Source of the DNA: a virus
Reading direction: 5' to 3' (one strand)
Virus record (IMG/VR): IMGVR_UViG_3300005663_000202
Coordinates: 1-23,328 of that record
DNA length: 23,328 nucleotides
Notes under the pieces: model-generated
Told to the model about the DNA's origin: nothing
Seen by the model: only the letters and a program-made list of their open reading frames with translations
The model's database searches: none
Translations under genes and position numbers: made by a program
In this document: positions 1 to 8,205 of the stretch, piece after piece
Numbering within the stretch: the stretch's first letter is position 1
Layout of the letters: each line of letters begins with the position of its first letter

Positions 1-1185
1 GTCATTCAAAACTGGTAAAAGAACATCTACAATGGGCATAATAATCCCTTTTAATAGTTCAAATCCTCCAGCAACAGTGCCCACGATATTAGCGACAATC
101 TCCATTCCTTGAGAGGACATTATAAATGCCAACATTCCTTCTGCAGCAGTAGTCGCTCCAACAGTCAATTTATCAACGAAATGTTTTCCTATATTTCCTA
201 CGACTGTTTGAACTTTTTTGAGAGAATTTTTGTATGTATCAAATGTCTTTTCCTGTTTAGCAAAAGCCTCTTCTGTTACTCCTGTTGCGTTCTCCATTTC
301 TCCTAATACCCGATTAAACTCCTCTCCTCCAACCCCGGTTAAAGCCATGGCTCCACGCAATGCCCTGATATTAGGAAGCAAATCTGACATGGCTGCGGCA
401 TCACCGTCAGTTTGAGTCTCTATTAATTTTAATGCTCCAGCCAAACCTTCGGCCTTTAAAAACGTGGAACCACTTTCATATCCCATATTCTGCAATGCTT
501 CGGTCATGGCTCCTGATGGTTTTAAGAAAGCATTAACAATAGCATTTAATTGAGTCGTAGCTAAATTTGCGTCCACTCCTTGCTTTGTCATGGCTGCTAA
601 TCCAGAAGTTAATTCTTCTAATTCTATTCCAACCGAAGCATACAAAGGAATAGAAGTTCCGATAGACGCAGCTAATTGTTCGCCTGTTATTTTACCAAAT
701 TTAATTGTTTGAAAAAATATATCAGAAGCTTTGGTAGTATCCATAGTTTCTTTACCATATGCATTCACTGCTGTAGTTAAAACATCTACAGCAGTAAACG
801 TATCTGTTAAAGCTGCTTTGGCAAATTTTGCTGAATCAATGGTTATTTTCATAGCTTCTTTAGCAGTTGTTGCGCCCGCAGAAAAAGCTTGATATAATCC
901 TTTTGTTAATTCGGTTGTTTCCCCCAAAGCTGGAGGCAATAGAAGAACTGCCTTTGATAATTTCTGCATATCTACTATTGCCGTATCTACCAAAGTAGAT
1001 ACATTTGCCATAGCTTTTTGAAATTTATTTGCCGCTTTTACGGATAAAACAAATGCTGCGGCAAAAGCAGCGGCAATAGCAGCTCCAGCAAGAGCCGCTC
1101 CCTTAGTGATTCTTTTTAATCCAGAATTCCATTTTTTGTCGTCGAGTCTTGCCTCACCATAAATGGAACCCGCCTTGAATGCCAT
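1..1185 (-). CDS. Tail tape measure protein, N-terminal part (gene runs off the left edge)
   Basis: The frame is open from an ATG at 1185 to the window edge, giving the first 395 residues. The N-terminus (MAFKAGSIYGEARLDDKKW) leads into an Ala-rich helical segment and then the TP901/PhageMin_Tail-type core, with typical stretches such as ANKFQKAMANVSTLVDTA, TTELTKGLYQAFSAGATT and GEQLAASIGTSIPLYASVGI. Proteins of this family set tail length and are threaded through the tail tube. The start overlaps the preceding stop as TAATG, so it is probably translationally coupled to the tail chaperone frame upstream, the classic position for a tape measure gene. The C-terminal part lies outside the window. 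Confidence 0.93.
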   Translation of the reverse strand, partial: MAFKAGSIYGEARLDDKKWNSGLKRITKGAALAGAAIAAAFAAAFVLSVKAANKFQKAMANVSTLVDTAIVDMQKLSKAVLLLPPALGETTELTKGLYQAFSAGATTAKEAMKITIDSAKFAKAALTDTFTAVDVLTTAVNAYGKETMDTTKASDIFFQTIKFGKITGEQLAASIGTSIPLYASVGIELEELTSGLAAMTKQGVDANLATTQLNAIVNAFLKPSGAMTEALQNMGYESGSTFLKAEGLAGALKLIETQTDGDAAAMSDLLPNIRALRGAMALTGVGGEEFNRVLGEMENATGVTEEAFAKQEKTFDTYKNSLKKVQTVVGNIGKHFVDKLTVGATTAAEGMLAFIMSSQGMEIVANIVGTVAGGFELLKGIIMPIVDVLLPVLND

Positions 1186-1550
1186 TATTTCCTCTTATTC
1201 TTTTTTATTAAATTATCGAATACAGTTTTTGGTATACTGTGTCTTATTAATCGTTCAAATATATTCAATTTATCCTCATTGATTTTATCTTCTATCTCCC
1301 TGATTCTTTCTAATTTTTTCCTTCTCCATTTTGTAAAAACCGTTTGTCCCTTCTTAAAACCCAAACCTTGAATAACTCCCAATAATTCACCCTGTTCAAT
1401 CTGATTCAATATTTTTCTTTTCTCTATTTCCCCTATGAGTTCTTCAAAAAACCAATATAAATCATTTTCATATTCATTAATTAAAGTAATTGCGCCCTCT
1501 AAAGAAACGCCGCTTTTAATTAATGCTATGATTCCTTGGATTTCGAAGAC
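1185..1550 (-). CDS. Frameshift-encoded T-domain of the tail assembly chaperone (gpGT-like)
   Basis: This 121-codon frame has no ATG of its own before a TTG at 1409 and is closed by a TAA (1559-1557) just upstream of the slippery site, yet reads as protein from that site onward (VFEIQGIIALIKSGVSLEG, then NEYENDLYWFFEELIGEIEK). It is therefore most simply made as the C-terminal extension of the upstream chaperone through a -1 frameshift, giving a fusion of about 223 residues. In lambda-like tails the G-T fusion recruits the tape measure protein and is lost from the mature tail. The stop overlaps the tape measure start. Confidence 0.82.
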   Translation of the reverse strand, partial: VFEIQGIIALIKSGVSLEGAITLINEYENDLYWFFEELIGEIEKRKILNQIEQGELLGVIQGLGFKKGQTVFTKWRRKKLERIREIEDKINEDKLNIFERLIRHSIPKTVFDNLIKKNKRK

Positions 1551-1855
1551 TTTTTTTTAATGCCTCCAATTGTCTGTGCGACATAAGTAAGAATAGTGTT
1601 CAGTGTTCCAAAATCAAAATTCTCCAAGAACCATTCTTTTTCTTTAGGGTAAATATAAGACAGTTCTTCAGCAATTACCTCTATTCCGGATAACTCTTCT
1701 TTCTTTTGTTTCTTTTCTAATACAGACCATCTTTCTGTTATTTCCAGTGCAATTTTTCCGCTCACTGGACTTTCTGGATTAAGAGTAAACTCTTCCCCAG
1801 ATAAAGTAGTTAATTCTAAAGTTAAATCAGGTTTCTCCGCTTGAAATTTTTGCAT
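1526..1855 (-). CDS. Tail assembly chaperone (gpG-like)
   Basis: This 109-residue acidic protein lies between the tail tube gene and the tape measure gene, where long-tailed phages place their tail assembly chaperone. The start is ATG at 1855 with a GGGGAG ribosome site just upstream. Its last codons run through eight consecutive A residues (IGGIKKKSSKSKES), which contain the heptamer A AAA AAG. Termination yields the short G form; slippage yields the G-T form. Sequence similarity to a named chaperone family is not obvious by eye, so the call rests on gene order, size and the frameshift signal. Confidence 0.8.
   Translation of the reverse strand: MQKFQAEKPDLTLELTTLSGEEFTLNPESPVSGKIALEITERWSVLEKKQKKEELSGIEVIAEELSYIYPKEKEWFLENFDFGTLNTILTYVAQTIGGIKKKSSKSKES
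1550..1567 (-). promoter_or_regulatory. Programmed -1 ribosomal frameshift site, A AAA AAG
   Basis: The minus strand has A AAA AAG at 1556-1550 with AAA and AAG as zero-frame codons, the canonical bacterial -1 slippery heptamer. Moving back one base places ribosomes in the frame that continues to 1185. A GGAGG sequence (1567-1563) sits 6 nt upstream and could act as an internal Shine-Dalgarno stimulator. A downstream stimulatory structure was not worked out. Confidence 0.82.
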
Positions 1856-1874
1856 TTTTTCTCCCCTTTAAAAT

Positions 1875-1910
1875 GAGGGTTGAATATTAACCCAAATATT
1901 CAGAGCCCTC
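1875..1910. repeat. Two-part hairpin between tail tube and chaperone genes
   Basis: Inverted arms GAGGG (1875-1879) / CCCTC (1906-1910) and GAATATT (1882-1888) / AATATTC (1895-1901) surround a small loop. It lies in the only sizeable gap of the tail operon. There is no strong U-tract in the leftward direction, so it may be a weak attenuator or an mRNA-stabilising stem that sets tail tube output above the downstream genes. Confidence 0.6.
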
Positions 1911-1923
1911 AAACCGGTCCTCT

Positions 1924-2844
1924 TTACGGAACGCTATTTGTTACAGGATACGAGTCAACAGCGTCGGCCAAATTAGCTGTTGCTTCAGTATCCTCCAGTG
2001 CGTCTGCTGTCATGTAAAACAGTATTATGTCCCCCGCCGTGAATGTTGCCGCCGGAAACGTCAACGTCAATTTCGTTGTGGCGATTACTCCAGCCGTCGA
2101 TAGTATGAATTCATCCTCCACCTTTGCGGTATAGTCTCCAATATCGTATATTGATTGAAACGCGATATTTTCGTTGAAAGTTATTTCCAATGAAGTTGCA
2201 CTAATTGCGATCGCCGTAGCAATAATCGGTCCAGCAACATCAGGCCACGTAATCGGCGGGACATCTTCCACTGTTGGATCTCCCCAATAACCGAATGCCC
2301 CATTTTTCGTTGTAGATTCTAAGGCTGTAAACTTATGCCACTTAATTCTGAATTCGACAGGGAAATTTCTTTGCGTGTCTGCTCCCCAATTTATTAATTC
2401 GCCACTTACGATTGGAATGGCCTCATAGAAATTTAGAATGTGCTCGAGGTCTGCAAGAGCTTCCCCGTTTTCATCCACGGCGGCAACCTTTAATACTCCC
2501 GCTTGTTGATCTCTCATAGACTGATAAATATTTCTATTAATCGTACCAGAATCATCAGCCGGATTCACGTTTTCTGACGTGACCCCGGCCATTATAAGTT
2601 TAAGCAGTCCAGTAGAAATCTCACCGAATGTTACATTGAGAACATAGTCGACTCCAGTCTTTACATGATCTGCAGCCTTTGTCCCGTCTTGTTGATACAT
2701 AATATCCTTAATGTCTTGATCGGGAGTCAGGTTCGCATCTGCAGTCGTTTTTCCTAAGTCATATCCTTTGAATCCTACTTGGACCACTCCAAGAGGGCCT
2801 TCAAAAAGTTTTGAATTTCCTACAAAAATTGCTCCGCCAATCAT
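1924..2844 (-). CDS. Major tail tube protein with C-terminal Ig-like domain
   Basis: The 306-residue product begins MIGGAIFVGNSKLFEGPLG and has the beta-rich layout of siphovirus tail tube proteins over about residues 1-190. A Pro-rich linker (about 193-204, VEDVPPITWPDV) leads to a second beta domain (205-306) starting GPIIATAIAISATSLEITF, which resembles bacterial Ig-like (SwmB/Big-type) repeats often displayed on phage tails. It lies between a tail terminator-like gene and the tail chaperone, as expected for the tube. The exact fold family is inferred from position and composition. Confidence 0.8.
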   Translation of the reverse strand: MIGGAIFVGNSKLFEGPLGVVQVGFKGYDLGKTTADANLTPDQDIKDIMYQQDGTKAADHVKTGVDYVLNVTFGEISTGLLKLIMAGVTSENVNPADDSGTINRNIYQSMRDQQAGVLKVAAVDENGEALADLEHILNFYEAIPIVSGELINWGADTQRNFPVEFRIKWHKFTALESTTKNGAFGYWGDPTVEDVPPITWPDVAGPIIATAIAISATSLEITFNENIAFQSIYDIGDYTAKVEDEFILSTAGVIATTKLTLTFPAATFTAGDIILFYMTADALEDTEATANLADAVDSYPVTNSVP

Positions 2845-2856
2845 TTCATAAACCTC

Positions 2857-3246
2857 CTATTTGGTTGTAATGATCGAATTAAAAGAGAACATCTCTAAAT
2901 GTTTTTCATCTACTCCCAAATATCCTGGGGTTTGCATGGGAGATATTTGATAAGTCTGCATCGCCGGATACACTAATGCATCCACAGTAACCTCAGGAAG
3001 TAAGAGTCCAAACTTATTCTTAAGTAATTCATAAACAGTATCTATTTGTTTTTTTGCTATATTCATTTGTATAGCTCGTGAAATTATTTGAACAGACCAA
3101 TCAGTTCTATTATACCAATGTTTGGTCTCTCCACCAGTTTCACTTATCATAACTTCATCTTTTTGTGAATCAGGATTGAATCCATTCACAATAAAGGCAA
3201 TAGAAGGAAGATTTACAATTAAATACTGGGTCAAATTGTATATCAC
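2857..3246 (-). CDS. Putative tail terminator / minor tail completion protein
   Basis: This 129-residue protein (MIYNLTQYLIVNLPSIAFIV at the N-terminus) sits between the HK97-gp10-like gene and the tail tube gene, the usual place of the tail terminator that caps the tube and joins it to the neck. Size fits. The start overlaps the stop of the upstream gene by 4 nt (ATGA), implying coupled translation. No diagnostic motif was recognised, so the role is inferred from gene order. Confidence 0.6.
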   Translation of the reverse strand: MIYNLTQYLIVNLPSIAFIVNGFNPDSQKDEVMISETGGETKHWYNRTDWSVQIISRAIQMNIAKKQIDTVYELLKNKFGLLLPEVTVDALVYPAMQTYQISPMQTPGYLGVDEKHLEMFSFNSIITTK

Positions 3247-3719
3247 ATTCCCACTTCTTTCTTAAATTCTATTCGTATTACTTCCATCAAATCTTCACGA
3301 TCATTTTTTAAATGTTTCTCAATCCATTTATTTCCGGCATCCATATCTCGTTCAGTAAACTTCCCCCAACCACCCTTCCACTCATGCATCTTCATTGCAT
3401 AATCAGTATTCCATACTACTGTTATAACTAATCCCGCAACAGCTCCACTATGAGCGGGAGTAACTTTTTCTTTTGAACCAGATATAATGGATTGTGGAAA
3501 GATTAAAATAAGTTTATTTCCAACAAAAGCTGAAGAAGACCCACGCAATACTCCCCAACGAATAGGCGGTTTTCTGCTTTCTTTCATACTTCCATTATTA
3601 GACCAATTCAATAATTGCACAGCTCCTTTTTCCATAGCTTTTGCAAAAAATTTTGGACTTCTCTTTTGTAATCTTTTTAAAGGACGTAAGTCCATACGCA
3701 TTTTTATTTTACCTTTCAT
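3243..3719 (-). CDS. HK97 gp10-like tail completion protein
   Basis: The 158-residue basic protein has the general layout of the HK97 gp10 family: an N-terminal helix (LRPLKRLQKRSPKFFAKAME), a central beta-rich section that starts around WGVLRGSS, and a late segment containing NTDYAMKMHEW and KWIEKHL. Members link the neck to the tail or help complete tails. It follows the head closure-like gene and overlaps the next gene by 4 nt. The TAATG junction at 3719 couples it to the upstream gene. Confidence 0.72.
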   Translation of the reverse strand: MKGKIKMRMDLRPLKRLQKRSPKFFAKAMEKGAVQLLNWSNNGSMKESRKPPIRWGVLRGSSSAFVGNKLILIFPQSIISGSKEKVTPAHSGAVAGLVITVVWNTDYAMKMHEWKGGWGKFTERDMDAGNKWIEKHLKNDREDLMEVIRIEFKKEVGM

Positions 3720-4039
3720 TATATTACAATCTCTAAATGACTTGATTTGAAAGATCCTACTATAATTACTTGTCTAACTTTTAATTTAGGATAACCTGAA
3801 ACACTTTTTCCATGTAATTTTGTTATGCTCACATAACAACCATTTTTAATATTTGAATCAACGGGAGTAAAAATAGATGCTTTAGGATTTATCGGTGCTC
3901 CCGTTGAATCATATTCAACTTTACTATCGTCTTCTATATACGCCTTTCTTCTATACGGATTTCCTTCTGTTTCTGTTCTAAAATTATTGTCCCTTGTAAC
4001 TGGAGTAACTTCTATTTCGTCAGTATAATATAAACTCAT
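3719..4039 (-). CDS. Putative head closure / head-tail joining protein
   Basis: This 106-residue protein (MSLYYTDEIEVTPVTRDNNF) is rich in beta-type stretches and lies between the minor capsid gene and the gp10-like gene. Size and position match head closure proteins of the SPP1 gp16 / HK97 gp7 type, which seal the connector after packaging. The start at 4039 overlaps the upstream stop. The function is inferred from gene order; no catalytic motif is expected. Confidence 0.6.
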   Translation of the reverse strand: MSLYYTDEIEVTPVTRDNNFRTETEGNPYRRKAYIEDDSKVEYDSTGAPINPKASIFTPVDSNIKNGCYVSITKLHGKSVSGYPKLKVRQVIIVGSFKSSHLEIVI

Positions 4040-5004
4040 TATCTATTTCCTATAGGGATGAAACTTGGAGGCAAAGGAGGTGTTGATATATTTCCTTTAC
4101 TGAATGCTGAAAATGATTCCAACGTTCCCTGTACTTGCATAGCACTTTCAAAAGTAGGAAAAATTAAATGAAGACAATTAGGATGATATGGAGGAGAATC
4201 AGTTAATGGAGGAAAACGTTTATCTTTTCCACTCATAGAAAAAATTTTTCCTTCAAAATCCATACATATTTTAGTAGTAGTATTATGAGAAGATACTTGC
4301 ATCAAGTCCGTTCCATAATTAGCACCTTGCGCTAATGCTGCTTGTGAATGAGCTTGATGAAATTTTGTACGTGCAACCAATTCAGCATAATAATGTGGTT
4401 TATATCGCATTTTACCAGCTTGAATAAATTGTTTATTATCTACAATTAGCCATTCAGAAGTTTTAAATAATTCAGTAAGCATGGTCTTAGCTTGACGCAA
4501 ATTCCCCATTTCAAATCCAGCAGTTACATTTATATTTATTAAAGCTTCATCATAAAGCATTTGTTGAGTATTACGAAATAAGGTAAAAAGATTTTTTTTA
4601 CCTAAATTTAATCCACTTAAATAAGATTGTACTGCATCATCATATAGTCCCCTCATAATAGTTAAACTGTATCTACTCGTTGCTAATTTGCGTAAACCTT
4701 TTGAAGCCATGTTTGCTATGTATTGAGTATTGGCTATTCTTTTTCCCATTAAGACTAAACTCTTTTTATATCTCCAAGGAATATTTTTTTCAGACCAAGA
4801 AATGAATAATGCTCCCATTTCAGCATATAATTTAGTAACTTCAATTTTTATACGATTCCAATATATCGTAGATAATTTTGCGCCCTTTATTGATTGCCGA
4901 ACTATAATAAGCAATCTTTTTTCAAGTTTTCGTAATTCTTTATTTAAAAGTAAAAATCGTTTTCTGAAATCCGCCTCAAACAATAAGACATCTTTACGTG
5001 TCAT
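4039..5004 (-). CDS. MuF-like minor capsid / head morphogenesis protein
   Basis: The product is about 321 residues, mostly helical and basic in the N-terminal two thirds. The C-terminal third has the hallmark of phage minor capsid (Mu gpF / SPP1 gp7-type) proteins: ARTKFHQAHSQAALAQGA, then HNTTTKICMDFEGKIF and HPNCLHLIFP, a Cys/His pattern usual in this family. Such proteins enter the procapsid near the portal. I prefer ATG at 5004, preceded by AAAGGTGA, over the in-frame GTG at 5010. The gene stands between the connector and neck genes rather than beside the portal, which is less common. Confidence 0.82.
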   Translation of the reverse strand: MTRKDVLLFEADFRKRFLLLNKELRKLEKRLLIIVRQSIKGAKLSTIYWNRIKIEVTKLYAEMGALFISWSEKNIPWRYKKSLVLMGKRIANTQYIANMASKGLRKLATSRYSLTIMRGLYDDAVQSYLSGLNLGKKNLFTLFRNTQQMLYDEALININVTAGFEMGNLRQAKTMLTELFKTSEWLIVDNKQFIQAGKMRYKPHYYAELVARTKFHQAHSQAALAQGANYGTDLMQVSSHNTTTKICMDFEGKIFSMSGKDKRFPPLTDSPPYHPNCLHLIFPTFESAMQVQGTLESFSAFSKGNISTPPLPPSFIPIGNR

Positions 5005-5431
5005 ACTCACCTTTCAATAAAGCAACAGTATTCACAATAGAATAATCACGCAACATTCCCATTATATAATCAGGAATCTTAATTTGTACTTTATCTAATC
5101 TTTCTTCTTTTTGAGAAAGGGTAAAAGCGGTTAGTCCACTGTGAATAGCTCCTCTTCTTTCATTAAGCTCTGTATAATGTTCCATTAGAAAAAGAGCTGC
5201 TTCAATCTGAGCATTTAAAATATTAATATCGGTCAGGGTTGGTGACAAATTTAATCCAGGAGCAAGATATAACCAATAGAAAGCTGATATAAGAAGCGAC
5301 TGTTTTGAAGTTTCCCCTGGAGTACCCACAGGGGTCAATCCGAACCAAACCTCAGCCTCTATTTTTTCAGTTAAATAAGTATCTGCTTCTAAAATTGTAC
5401 ACCAACTATTCTGACCGACAATTAATGACAT
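4994..5431 (-). CDS. Head-tail connector (gp6-like adaptor)
   Basis: The 145-residue protein begins MSLIVGQNSWCTILEADTYL, the pattern of the phage head-tail adaptor group that is often annotated as DnaT-like: short N-terminal strand, then 'ADTYL' helix, a 'LISAFYWL' helix and a later 'ALFLMEHY' helix. Adaptors form a ring below the portal. It directly follows the major capsid gene and overlaps the minor capsid gene by about 11-17 nt depending on the start used there. Confidence 0.72.
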   Translation of the reverse strand: MSLIVGQNSWCTILEADTYLTEKIEAEVWFGLTPVGTPGETSKQSLLISAFYWLYLAPGLNLSPTLTDINILNAQIEAALFLMEHYTELNERRGAIHSGLTAFTLSQKEERLDKVQIKIPDYIMGMLRDYSIVNTVALLKGEYDT

Positions 5432-5442
5432 TCTAATTCTCC

Positions 5443-6501
5443 TTAAGTGAAAGACAACTCATCTATTTGATCAGTGTCTGCTATGATTGCACCGAACGCC
5501 GTCCAATAAGTACGTAATTCACTTAGCGTTGAAATATCTTTTTCACTTAAACCCAATTCACGAAGGTAAACTGCATTTTGAATTTTTCTTCCGGGTAAAA
5601 CTAAAAGAGCTTTATTCGCAAGAATATTACTATTCCAAGAATACATAGGAGTAACATTATATTCTATGATTTGACCGGATACACTTGAAGCTGCTCCGAC
5701 TTGTCTTCCACGAATAATATCTGTAGAAGTAGCTCTCATAGCCTGATTAATTCTTGCCTTTAGATTGGGAGAAGCATATAGAAACATTTGCGCATTCGCA
5801 ACATCCCCGTATCCTCTATCCTTAACGGTTTCTCCTATATCCTCGTAACCTTTATTTATAGTCGCGATATCCCTTTCTACGATTGGATCGGTAGCCACTC
5901 CTTGCCAGGCGATTGTATTTAAAGCACCCGCAGTAGCCAACAATCCATAATGAATATCCGCCCAAAGATCATTCAATCTTGCGCGAACCTGCTCCATTAG
6001 ATCAATGAATTTGTAAAGTTTTCTTCCTTCAATAATTTCCCAAGTAAGACCAATTCCTGCGCCATACTTATTTATTGCGGCTGGAGTCTTAGTTCCAGAG
6101 ATTCCATAAAAGTTCGCCTTTCCTCCCTCTGGAATAAGCTCAAAGGTCAATCCTGTTGCGACATTTGCAATCTCCCATGACAGTTGCCCTTTCTTTAATT
6201 GAATTCCTTTATAAGCTTGCTGCCACCAAGTATCGAATTCCGGAACTTGCTGCGTGACATTAAAGACGTCTTTCGTTAAAACGGGCAAGTCTGAAGAACC
6301 AGAAAATGCCTGAATGATTTTTTTATTTTCATCTTGAACAGCCACGCTCTGCATAAAGGCTTGAATGGACTTTTGCAGAACAATTCCTTGCTGCTTATAA
6401 TTCAGACGAATACCTTTTTTGCTGTCAAAAGTATAGTCCTCACTCGCTTTTTCATTCATGTGAACCGTAAGATCAAAAACTCTTTCTAAGTTCATATTCA
6501 T
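5443..6501 (-). CDS. Major capsid protein (HK97 fold)
   Basis: The 352-residue product is the right size for an HK97-fold major capsid protein and is placed after the cement and protease-scaffold genes. It contains helix-rich N-terminal residues, a central segment ending in NKYGAGIGLTWEIIEGRKLY (near residues 145-165) and a C-terminal region with YNVTPMYSW and KALLVLPGRKIQ, similar to capsid proteins of the Mu gpT-like/encapsulin-like group. It will build the icosahedral shell. A ribosome site AAGGAGAT lies before ATG 6501. Confidence 0.85.
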   Translation of the reverse strand: MNMNLERVFDLTVHMNEKASEDYTFDSKKGIRLNYKQQGIVLQKSIQAFMQSVAVQDENKKIIQAFSGSSDLPVLTKDVFNVTQQVPEFDTWWQQAYKGIQLKKGQLSWEIANVATGLTFELIPEGGKANFYGISGTKTPAAINKYGAGIGLTWEIIEGRKLYKFIDLMEQVRARLNDLWADIHYGLLATAGALNTIAWQGVATDPIVERDIATINKGYEDIGETVKDRGYGDVANAQMFLYASPNLKARINQAMRATSTDIIRGRQVGAASSVSGQIIEYNVTPMYSWNSNILANKALLVLPGRKIQNAVYLRELGLSEKDISTLSELRTYWTAFGAIIADTDQIDELSFT

Positions 6502-6513
6502 CTTTTTATCTCC

Positions 6514-6888
6514 TTAAGTCACCAGTAGTTCGGCCATTCCGTCGAAATTGATATATCCAATAATAGGCGCTGATGCCACATCTTCAATTACGTGCCCGGC
6601 CAAATCTAAAGTGGCGGGTGTATTAGTAAATTCGCTATTAGCGGGGTCCCAATAAACTGGTTCACCCGGGACCCAGACTTCGCCGGTGTTCTTGACTACT
6701 TTGCATTTTGCCGCTTTGGTAATGAGCGCCGCAGATTCACCCGCCGCAACCTGAGCAGCAGAATGGTCGATGAGCATGAATCCAAGCACACTATTGTACT
6801 TAACCACTTCGCCGGCCACAACTGCTCCAGCAGGAATGACTCTCATTTCTTCATAAGTCGGACTTAAAAGTTCTACTTCTTTTGCCAT
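6514..6888 (-). CDS. Capsid decoration (cement) protein, DUF2190-like
   Basis: This 124-residue beta-rich protein contains IPAGAVVAGEVVKYNSVLG and GEPVYWDPANSEFTNTPA, the layout of small capsid-stabilising proteins (DUF2190 / 'capsid cement'). It precedes the major capsid gene and follows the protease-scaffold gene, as in many siphoviruses. Its DNA is visibly more GC-rich than the genes around it, which could reflect recent exchange. The start overlaps the upstream stop by one base (TAATG). Confidence 0.75.
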   Translation of the reverse strand: MAKEVELLSPTYEEMRVIPAGAVVAGEVVKYNSVLGFMLIDHSAAQVAAGESAALITKAAKCKVVKNTGEVWVPGEPVYWDPANSEFTNTPATLDLAGHVIEDVASAPIIGYINFDGMAELLVT

Positions 6889-7952
6889 TATATTTTAACT
6901 CCAATCTCTTTTAATGCTTGAGCTTCCATAGAAAGATCACCCTCTTCTTCCTCACCTTCCTTCTTTTCTTTTCCTGCAGAAGCATCGCTCTTTTCGGCAA
7001 CGCCGAATAATTTAGCAGTATCCGCAAAATCCTTTTTACTTTCTTCGAGAAATGTTTCAAGACCTTTATCCGTTAAGTCTTTCATTGTTTCAGGATTAAA
7101 GCGACCCATAATAAACTTTAATTGTTTATCGGTATAGCCTTCACCTGTTAATTCTTTAATTTTCTCTTCTGCCTTTGAAACATCTACTAATCGAAGAGCT
7201 TTTTCGTTTTTACCAACGATCTCCTTATTGTCCTTATCAAGCCTCTCGTTCGCCGCTTTTAACGTACTGTTTTCTTCAAATAATTTTCCAATTACGCGAT
7301 CATTTTTAAAATCGTCCAAAGTAAATACTTGCCAAGGACGAATATTCAATTCTCTAATTCCGGTTTTGAGTTCTTCAAAGGTCACTTGTTTGTCTCCTTC
7401 TCCAGGTTTTTGTTTTTGAATATCAAAGCACTGTACTGTACTGAGTCTTATTGCTCCAGGAAATGCAGGACTTTCTTTATCACTATTTCCAAGAGCAATT
7501 CCTGTAACTTCATTTATATCACCCACTATATTTTCCATACTTGTATCAACATCAGCTTCCATAGAACAAGTATTCATATCAGAAACTATATTCTTATCAG
7601 GAAAATATCCCACCACTATACTGGATAATTTTCCCTTTATATTTTCAAGAACAGAAACAAGGACTTCACCGACCGATTTTCTATCATCGTGTGAATTATC
7701 TTCATTGTGATGAATAAAAAATTTAGTCCCCTCTTTTATCTTTTGACACAGTCGGTGTATCGTTGACTTTGGCCACTTTAGTTCTTGTTTCCCCTCCCCC
7801 AGAACCTTCGGACGACTTATTCCCTCGTGCGCCAGAAGGTACGCTTGGAGTATCCCCTTCCCCTTTAGAGATTCTAATTTCTCTGGGGAAATCATCTTCT
7901 TTAACCTTTCTGGATTTAGGTTTAGCTCCGAGGCCTGTATAAATATCTTCAT
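6888..7952 (-). CDS. Putative prohead protease-scaffold fusion
   Basis: In this 354-residue protein, residues about 35-165 look like a Mu gpI-type protease domain: AYLLAHEGISRPKVLGEG, then GTKFFIHHNEDNSHDDRKSV (His81/His82) and VTGIALGNSDKES (Ser157 is a candidate nucleophile; not verified). The rest is charged and coiled-coil (about 225-350) with a Lys/Glu-rich tail, typical of an internal scaffold. It would mature the procapsid and be cleaved away. ATG 7952 has AAAAGGA seven bases upstream, so its long overlap (230 nt) with the upstream reading frame appears real. Confidence 0.66.
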   Translation of the reverse strand: MKIFIQASELNLNPERLKKMISPEKLESLKGKGILQAYLLAHEGISRPKVLGEGKQELKWPKSTIHRLCQKIKEGTKFFIHHNEDNSHDDRKSVGEVLVSVLENIKGKLSSIVVGYFPDKNIVSDMNTCSMEADVDTSMENIVGDINEVTGIALGNSDKESPAFPGAIRLSTVQCFDIQKQKPGEGDKQVTFEELKTGIRELNIRPWQVFTLDDFKNDRVIGKLFEENSTLKAANERLDKDNKEIVGKNEKALRLVDVSKAEEKIKELTGEGYTDKQLKFIMGRFNPETMKDLTDKGLETFLEESKKDFADTAKLFGVAEKSDASAGKEKKEGEEEEGDLSMEAQALKEIGVKI

Positions 7953-8205
7953 TTACCATTCCTTTTAAGAATAAATCTTCAAGGTATTTTGTTAATATTT
8001 CTATAGTTTCTCTATATTTTTCATATTTGCAAGAGAACCGAATAAATCCATTCTTCGCAAAAGGAGGATCATCTTTCTTTACTTCCTCAATATATTCACT
8101 TACTTCAATAATCACGTTTTCTCCAATCCTTCGAATATTCGCAATTATTTGTTTACCTTCCGAAGTAGATACTTTTAAAGGTCGAGAATACCCTCTCCAA
8201 GGCAT
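7723..8205 (-). CDS. Hypothetical basic protein with disordered tail, overlapping the protease gene
   Basis: The 160-residue frame starts MPWRGYSRPLKVSTSEGK and has a folded-looking first half (ANIRRIGENVIIEVSEYIEE, then EKYRETIEILTKYLEDLFLK). The last 76 codons, which lie out of frame over the protease N-terminus, encode a low-complexity Gly/Ser/Lys-rich tail (for example GNKSSEGSGGGETRTKV). No family was recognised. The position between the portal-linked genes and the protease suggests a head-related role. The tail could be a tolerated by-product of overprinting. Confidence 0.55.
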   Translation of the reverse strand: MPWRGYSRPLKVSTSEGKQIIANIRRIGENVIIEVSEYIEEVKKDDPPFAKNGFIRFSCKYEKYRETIEILTKYLEDLFLKGMVNEDIYTGLGAKPKSRKVKEDDFPREIRISKGEGDTPSVPSGARGNKSSEGSGGGETRTKVAKVNDTPTVSKDKRGD

